Shown one piece after another: positions 60,101 through 64,000 of a stretch of 64,000 nucleotides of DNA. Source of the DNA: Verrucomicrobium sp. BvORR034 (GTDB taxonomy: Bacteria > Verrucomicrobiota > Verrucomicrobiia > Verrucomicrobiales > Verrucomicrobiaceae). The stretch spans positions 1 to 64,000 of the forward strand of contig NZ_BATQ01000019.1 of NCBI RefSeq assembly GCF_000739635.1, given 5' to 3'. Below the pieces are notes generated by a model, which saw only the letters and a program-made list of their open reading frames with translations, ran no database searches and was not told where the DNA came from. Made by a program: the position numbers and the translations under genes. Position 1 is the stretch's first letter. The number at the start of each line of letters is the position of its first letter.

Positions 60101-63100
60101 ACTATCGGCGATGGAACCATTCTTCCGATGTACATGGGTGCGACTTGGAGCGAGGTGGGAGATGAGACGAATGGACGTGTTTCGGAGGCTCTCTCCAATC
60201 GTGCCGACTACAGTGAACCTTCTCCGATTTACGAAGAGGAGGGTAATCCCTTTACCGAACTCATTGGCTGGAACACAAGGACGGAGTATCAGTATACCGA
60301 ATGGAAAAATGTTCGTGCGGCACTTCCGGAGCCTGCCAGCCGGTGGCGCTACTACTATTACAACAAGGTAAGGTACACGGACCTTGATCCCTACGGTGCC
60401 CCCGAGATTCTTGAGAAAGTCACTCTGATTATCCCCCCCGGTGAGACATTCAGTGCGCAGCAAGTTGAGCTCAAGGCCAAGGATAGCACGTTGATGGATC
60501 GCGGTGAGTTTGAGCATCTCATCTTGGATCCCATCGACTCCAGCGGCGACTCGGCGCCCGGCTTTCAGATCTCCGCATCGGATGCTGCTGGTCCCTCCTA
60601 TCGCAAGGTGGGTCTCAACGGCATGCCGTTGTCAGACAGCAAACCCCAGAGCAAGGACGAGAGCGGAGAACTCCCTGAGGAAACGTTTGTTGATGCCTTT
60701 ACGCGCCAGCTCAATCATGTCGTCAGCGATGTGTACTCGGCGGCGGACAGCAGCCTGCTGCCCCTCGTGGTGCGCCGCAGCGCCAGGGAGCACACGTGGA
60801 ACTTGCGCAGCGGGCTGCGTCCCTCGGAATTTCCGGACGCCCCGTTCGGCCCGGGCTGGTCCTCCAATCTGTGTGCCAACATTCGCTTTGAAGACAACTT
60901 CCGCAAGGCGGTGGTGACCGATGAACAGGGGGCGAGCACTGTGTTCTACCGTTCGCTGCCCACCTTGCTCCCCGAAGAACCGGGCGATCCTCACGTCTGG
61001 ATTCACTCCCGCGAAGAAAAGCAGGATGCCCGCACCGCCTACGACACCCTGGAAACCCTCCGAAATGGCAGCAACCAGGTGGTGGGGTTCAAGTACAGCA
61101 AAAAGTACGGCACCGTTTGCACTTATGAGCTGACCCCCATCATCCAGAAGTTCAGCAGTGACCGCGAGGATGGCAGCTACAAGGCGCTGGAGTTGCGCTA
61201 TGCCAGGCTGACCAAGGCAGAGGATCGCTGGAACAACGAGATTCAATACACCTATCCTTCCAACACCACGCTGATCCCGAACAAGATCCACGACCCGGAC
61301 CGCCCCAACCAGGTGGTCACTCTCACGCAAAACAACGGGGTGGTCACCGCCGTGCGTGGTCCCTCGGGTGAAACGGTGTCCTACTCCTACACGCTCCTGA
61401 ATGCGGGCGACGATCAGGCCCGCTGCCTGACCTCCGTTCAACGAGGCGGGAACAGCGTGCAGTATGCTTACCAGACCGTCATTGAATCCACTCCTCCAAG
61501 TGATGCGGACCCTGACGGGCCTCCGGCCCCGGATCACCGGCACCTCAATGTCGTGGGGATCACGGATGAACGGGGTGCCGACTATGACTTTGAGTACGAG
61601 TTCAATCACGGCAACAAGTACCTGGAGGTCTCCGGTGCCGCGTTTCGCCTCCGCAGTCAGTTGGGCCTGCCCCGGTTGCTGAAAAAGATCACTCTGCCTG
61701 ACAACGCGGTCGTCAACGTCAGCGGGACCCGCGACATCCGGACCCAGGCCAATGCCACGCTCAGCACCGCGGACATTCAGACAATCGTCAGTGGGGCCTG
61801 CGGCACCTACACTTTCACCTTCACGCTGCCGGATGTGTTTGTGCCTCTCCAGAATGATCCCGGAAAGGAGCAGGACCCGTACAGCAAGCAGCTCACCGTC
61901 TTCTTCAGCCGCATGGAGATCGACACCCCGGAAGGAGACGAGGTCTACAACTTCGACTTCGACCACGGCATGGCGCTCAGCTCGGCCACGGATATTAGTG
62001 GAAACACCACCACCTTCCATTATGGCACCGTGGGATCCAACGGCCTGGGCTGGGATGATCCCATCCAGCAGGTCAATGCCCTGGGCAAGAGCCGGTACTT
62101 CACCTATGACAATGACACCCGGGTCATGAAGTCAATGACCGATGAGCGGGGCACGCTGACCAGCTACACGATTCAATCGGGCACCGGACTGCGAACCAAG
62201 GAAACCATCAGCAAGGGTGTCTCGACCCTGAAGGTCACTGACTTCGACTACGGTGCTGGTGGCTTTGCCGGGTTCCTGGCCAAGACTACCGTGCAGAGCA
62301 CCACGGCCACCGGGGGCGACCTGATCACTGAGTACACCCCCGATGCCAATGGCCGGGTCCAGAAGGAATCGGTCACGGCCGGAGGTGGCATCGAACTGGT
62401 CACCAGCTACACCTACACGGGCAACGGCAGCAAGAAGACCGTCACCAATCCGCGCGGGCACACCACCACCTTCACCTACGACGCCCAGAGCCTCCGGCTC
62501 ACGGGCGTGGAGAACCCCGACAGCACCACGCGCACTCTGGGCTACGACGCCCATGGCAACCTCACCAGCGAGGTCAATGAACGCGGGGTCACGACCACGC
62601 ACGAGTATGACTCCTTGAACCGGCGCAAGAAGTCCACCGTGGACATGGATGACGGGGCCGACCTGGTGAGTGAAACCACCTACACGGCGCTGAACCTGCC
62701 GCACACGGAAACCGACCCGCGCGGCACGGTCACCACCCACACCTATGACGGCATTGGCCGTCGTCTCACCACCACGGTGGGCAGCGGCGGGGACGCCCAG
62801 ACCACGACCTACACCTACGGGGCCAACAGCGGGGGCAGCGTCTTTGATGTGAGCGGGTTCAAGCCCACCACCATCACCGATCCCCGTGGCAAGGTGACCA
62901 CCATCACCTATGACGACCTCTACCGGCCCACGGTCAAACAGGCGCCGGAAGGCAACACCGTCACCACCACCTATGACGACGCGGGCAACCCCGAGGAGGT
63001 CAAGGATGCGCTCAACCGCATCACCAAGACCACCTTTGACGGCCTGAACCGTCCCACCAAGGTGGAGTATCCCGATGCCACCACCCGGCACTCTTACTAC

Positions 63101-64000
63101 ACACCCTCCGGCCTGGTCTGGAAGGTGGTGGATGAGCTGGGTCGTGAAACCCTCACCCAGTATGACCGGGCCGGTCGGGCTGTGGAGGTGACGCTGCCTG
63201 AGGTCAACGGAGTCAGCCCAGTGACCAAGACCGCCTATGACGCCAATGGCAATGTCATTGCCGTGCAGGATCCTCTGGGGAACATCGTCACCACGGTTTA
63301 TGACAACCGGAACCGCCCCACCAAGGTGACCTCCCCATACATCTGGGATGCCCTGGAGGGCCAGTGGTCCCGGCCGGAGGTGAACACCACCTATGACGCC
63401 GGAGGCAACGTGCTCACGGTCACCGACCCTCTGGGCAAGGTCACCACCAAGACCTACAACAACGCCGGCTGGGGACTCACTGTGACCAATGCCCTGGGCC
63501 AGGTGACCGCTTCCACCTACGATCGCAACGGCAACGTCAAGACGGTGACCGATGCGCTCAACCGCGTCGTGACCAACACCTATGACATCCACAACCGCCT
63601 CACCGAGACGGAGGACGCGGAGGAGCAGATCACCGGGTTTGGATATGACAAGAACGGCAACCGGACCTCGGTGACCGATCCGCGGGGCAAGGTGACCACG
63701 TTCACCTATGACGACTTGAACCGGCTGCTCAAAGAAACGTTCCAGGAGGGCGTGTGGACCGAGCGGCACTACGATGCCCTTCGTGAAACCTCCCGGGAGG
63801 ACAGTGCGGGGCGTGAGTTCACCTTTGGGTATGACCTGCGAGACCGTCTCACCACCACGACCTGGACGGTGGGTGGCAGCCCGGTGGTGCGCACCCGGGT
63901 CTATGATACTGCGGGCCGTCTCACCGATGTGACCGAGACCGGGCGTCCCGAGGCCACGGTGGGCTACACCTATGATGCCCTTGACCGGGTGGCCACGGAA
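57113..64000 (+). CDS. Giant RCC1-repeat / Ig-like / RHS (YD-repeat) surface protein, partial
   Basis: At least 2296 codons, open to the right edge of the window. Residues 1-55 are basic with a hydrophobic core (IGQILIGLLISLLPVSLC), a signal or anchor. Residues about 60-740 hold about 14 RCC1-like repeats (WTWGANxxGQLG-type, spaced about 49 residues); for example WAWGANQYGQLG and WTWGDNASGQLG. An Ig-like domain follows (about 745-840), then a Ca-type loop DGDSDGLPDWWE, a linker, and a long RHS/YD-repeat shell with TYDDLYRPTV and YDxxGN-type units from about 1620 to the end. RHS shells enclose a C-terminal toxin, which would lie outside the window. The RCC1 part is distinctly lower in GC than the YD core. 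ATG is the only sensible start, near a short leader. Confidence 0.85.
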   Translation, partial: MFSIRHLCECWFPSYSVGGRLSRKPVEKIIYIQSQIGQILIGLLISLLPVSLCGQNSGEQQRVSAGSSASAVIDHLGRVWTCGGNTHGQLGNNSLVASAAPALSLMADAVAVCTRGDSMIALKEDGTVWTWGAIGAVHLGNLSSASSSIPLEVPGLTDVVKIATGGTHFLALKSDGSVWAWGLNYFGKLGDGSQNWRPLPFQIPGLSDVTSIAAGAEHSMALKSNGDVLAWGANSSGELGDGTNTMRLSPALVAGAHAAVAISAGGSSSAMIDSAGVVLVWGARFPYSANVPQSLHGLEGAVSVSCGSGFGFVRLNDGSYWAWGANQYGQLGVAAPMASMSGTPYTNSPVRISADRPLVSIDAGPLNAIAVADDGTIWSWGKKQDLLGRLFITNTADPVYSLGDVRYSQLAAGGQHGVALDKSSEIWSWGGNGSGQLGRGHKVDIDKAEKLPDFSGIKSVTAGVDRSLALKQDGTIWAWGANPRNILGTGMVSPTLDSPAQVLDLLDVEALYGGYYRSLAKKRDGTFWEWGIRSTVISQVIGLLNAKDVYVGYDHYVVVDTGGQLWTWGDNASGQLGNGSTTAQTTPAAISMSGLVSKAAAGRNFSLARLSNGTVWAWGNNQYGRLGVAVAPGATSPQQLSGIANAVDVFAGGCHSLATTSAGGLYVWGRNDRGQLGTGDYVDQPTPTLSAFSGRVKSISASDSATLVLKEDGTLAAWGATDVNQIGESVNARSNALPDLAYSDVNTFYARPEIEIIAPSTDVTVLVGDSVLIHGEFVNAAQAPHTMAFYQYGVLIGEDDSAPFVLNFRPQTWGKFVVHAVGRDSSGAPSASSNSIVVNVPYDGDSDGLPDWWEIHYFNSLGAAFGGDPDRDGYSNGQEYAAGTDPLGMSAPSVPSGTVPAIPWVGNQPGTNSGGPGSGANLPSAVAPGSPEVASFEDITAPPLGPSGKGEVLELQYQMGLRTFLRVDYDFVNGWNDTFWADCTLWVDPTNVVPPGTIGDGTILPMYMGATWSEVGDETNGRVSEALSNRADYSEPSPIYEEEGNPFTELIGWNTRTEYQYTEWKNVRAALPEPASRWRYYYYNKVRYTDLDPYGAPEILEKVTLIIPPGETFSAQQVELKAKDSTLMDRGEFEHLILDPIDSSGDSAPGFQISASDAAGPSYRKVGLNGMPLSDSKPQSKDESGELPEETFVDAFTRQLNHVVSDVYSAADSSLLPLVVRRSAREHTWNLRSGLRPSEFPDAPFGPGWSSNLCANIRFEDNFRKAVVTDEQGASTVFYRSLPTLLPEEPGDPHVWIHSREEKQDARTAYDTLETLRNGSNQVVGFKYSKKYGTVCTYELTPIIQKFSSDREDGSYKALELRYARLTKAEDRWNNEIQYTYPSNTTLIPNKIHDPDRPNQVVTLTQNNGVVTAVRGPSGETVSYSYTLLNAGDDQARCLTSVQRGGNSVQYAYQTVIESTPPSDADPDGPPAPDHRHLNVVGITDERGADYDFEYEFNHGNKYLEVSGAAFRLRSQLGLPRLLKKITLPDNAVVNVSGTRDIRTQANATLSTADIQTIVSGACGTYTFTFTLPDVFVPLQNDPGKEQDPYSKQLTVFFSRMEIDTPEGDEVYNFDFDHGMALSSATDISGNTTTFHYGTVGSNGLGWDDPIQQVNALGKSRYFTYDNDTRVMKSMTDERGTLTSYTIQSGTGLRTKETISKGVSTLKVTDFDYGAGGFAGFLAKTTVQSTTATGGDLITEYTPDANGRVQKESVTAGGGIELVTSYTYTGNGSKKTVTNPRGHTTTFTYDAQSLRLTGVENPDSTTRTLGYDAHGNLTSEVNERGVTTTHEYDSLNRRKKSTVDMDDGADLVSETTYTALNLPHTETDPRGTVTTHTYDGIGRRLTTTVGSGGDAQTTTYTYGANSGGSVFDVSGFKPTTITDPRGKVTTITYDDLYRPTVKQAPEGNTVTTTYDDAGNPEEVKDALNRITKTTFDGLNRPTKVEYPDATTRHSYYTPSGLVWKVVDELGRETLTQYDRAGRAVEVTLPEVNGVSPVTKTAYDANGNVIAVQDPLGNIVTTVYDNRNRPTKVTSPYIWDALEGQWSRPEVNTTYDAGGNVLTVTDPLGKVTTKTYNNAGWGLTVTNALGQVTASTYDRNGNVKTVTDALNRVVTNTYDIHNRLTETEDAEEQITGFGYDKNGNRTSVTDPRGKVTTFTYDDLNRLLKETFQEGVWTERHYDALRETSREDSAGREFTFGYDLRDRLTTTTWTVGGSPVVRTRVYDTAGRLTDVTETGRPEATVGYTYDALDRVATE

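Noticed and set aside
60632-62020. A 462-codon minus-strand open frame opposite the RHS gene.
   Set aside because: It is the complement of a repetitive GC-rich coding frame and carries no recognisable domain.
62132-63769. A 545-codon minus-strand open frame opposite the YD repeats.
   Set aside because: Its Gly/Val/His-rich repeats are reverse complements of TYD/GN units.
60000-64000. YD-repeat DNA repeats as a CRISPR array.
   Set aside because: The repeats are protein-coding, variable, in frame and not separated by unique spacers of constant length.

Overview
The window looks like chromosomal DNA from a member of the Verrucomicrobiota, probably Verrucomicrobiaceae-like. The evidence is the high GC content, a PVC-type heme-binding 'membrane-bound dehydrogenase' protein, a Lys/Ala-rich histone H1-like protein, an inverse-autotransporter-type outer membrane protein, DGLPDWW-type calcium-binding motifs, a very large RCC1/YD-repeat surface protein, and meso-diaminopimelate/murein genes of a Gram-negative cell plan. 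This is inferred from gene content alone; there is no rRNA gene to confirm it.

Layout. Bases 1-7.6 kb: the start of a Pro/Ala-rich protein running off the left edge, a UDP-sugar epimerase, an inverse autotransporter with a beta-helix passenger, then an M20 peptidase, a PIG-L deacetylase and a methyltransferase. 7.9-12.3 kb: a CorA transporter and mutS on the minus strand, a long intergenic region with a 16-bp hairpin, and a 53-residue histone-like gene. 12.5-19.9 kb: a tightly overlapping minus-strand operon for lipid modification (desaturase, flavoprotein, DUF1365, two cyclopropane-synthase-type methyltransferases, two small membrane proteins, a TPR protein). 20-28 kb: a murein amidase, an MsbA-like ABC exporter, a YyaL/DUF255 thioredoxin-fold protein, a HAD phosphatase and a LolC/E-type permease. 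28-32 kb: small or unrecognised membrane and secreted proteins, including a 36-codon Pro7/Gly5 gene followed by a clear terminator, and an inverted pair of palindromic repeats with compensatory stem changes. 32.5-37.3 kb: an operon of a 1057-residue modular amidase and two unknown secreted or anchored proteins. 37.6-44 kb: a TPR-thioredoxin fusion, mpl, rpsA with terminator, and an RlpA-like protein. 44-50 kb: the PVC heme protein, a periplasmic tandem metal-binding protein, a methyltransferase and a Gfo/Idh dehydrogenase. 50.6-56.5 kb: housekeeping genes rpmB, lysA, pyrH and frr, interleaved with a secreted possible caspase-fold protein, a YwaF-like membrane protein and a left-handed beta-helix transferase. 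56.5-64 kb: a decayed alpha/beta hydrolase remnant, a sigma70-like promoter, and a single frame of at least 2296 codons (RCC1 repeats, Ig-like, YD repeats) that leaves the right edge.

How the genes work together. Several units serve the envelope: lipid unsaturation plus methylation (operon at 12.5-19.9 kb), murein hydrolysis and recycling (two amidases, RlpA, Mpl), lipoprotein or lipid export, and surface display (inverse autotransporter, RCC1-RHS giant). No tRNA, rRNA, CRISPR array, complete insertion sequence or integrase was seen.

The points most worth following up are the Pro7/Gly5 short gene with its terminator just before the SdrD-like gene, the double-propeller RHS protein, the two-methyltransferase lipid operon, the modular amidase operon, and the covarying inverted repeats at 28.5 kb. 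None of these is proven to be a new system.
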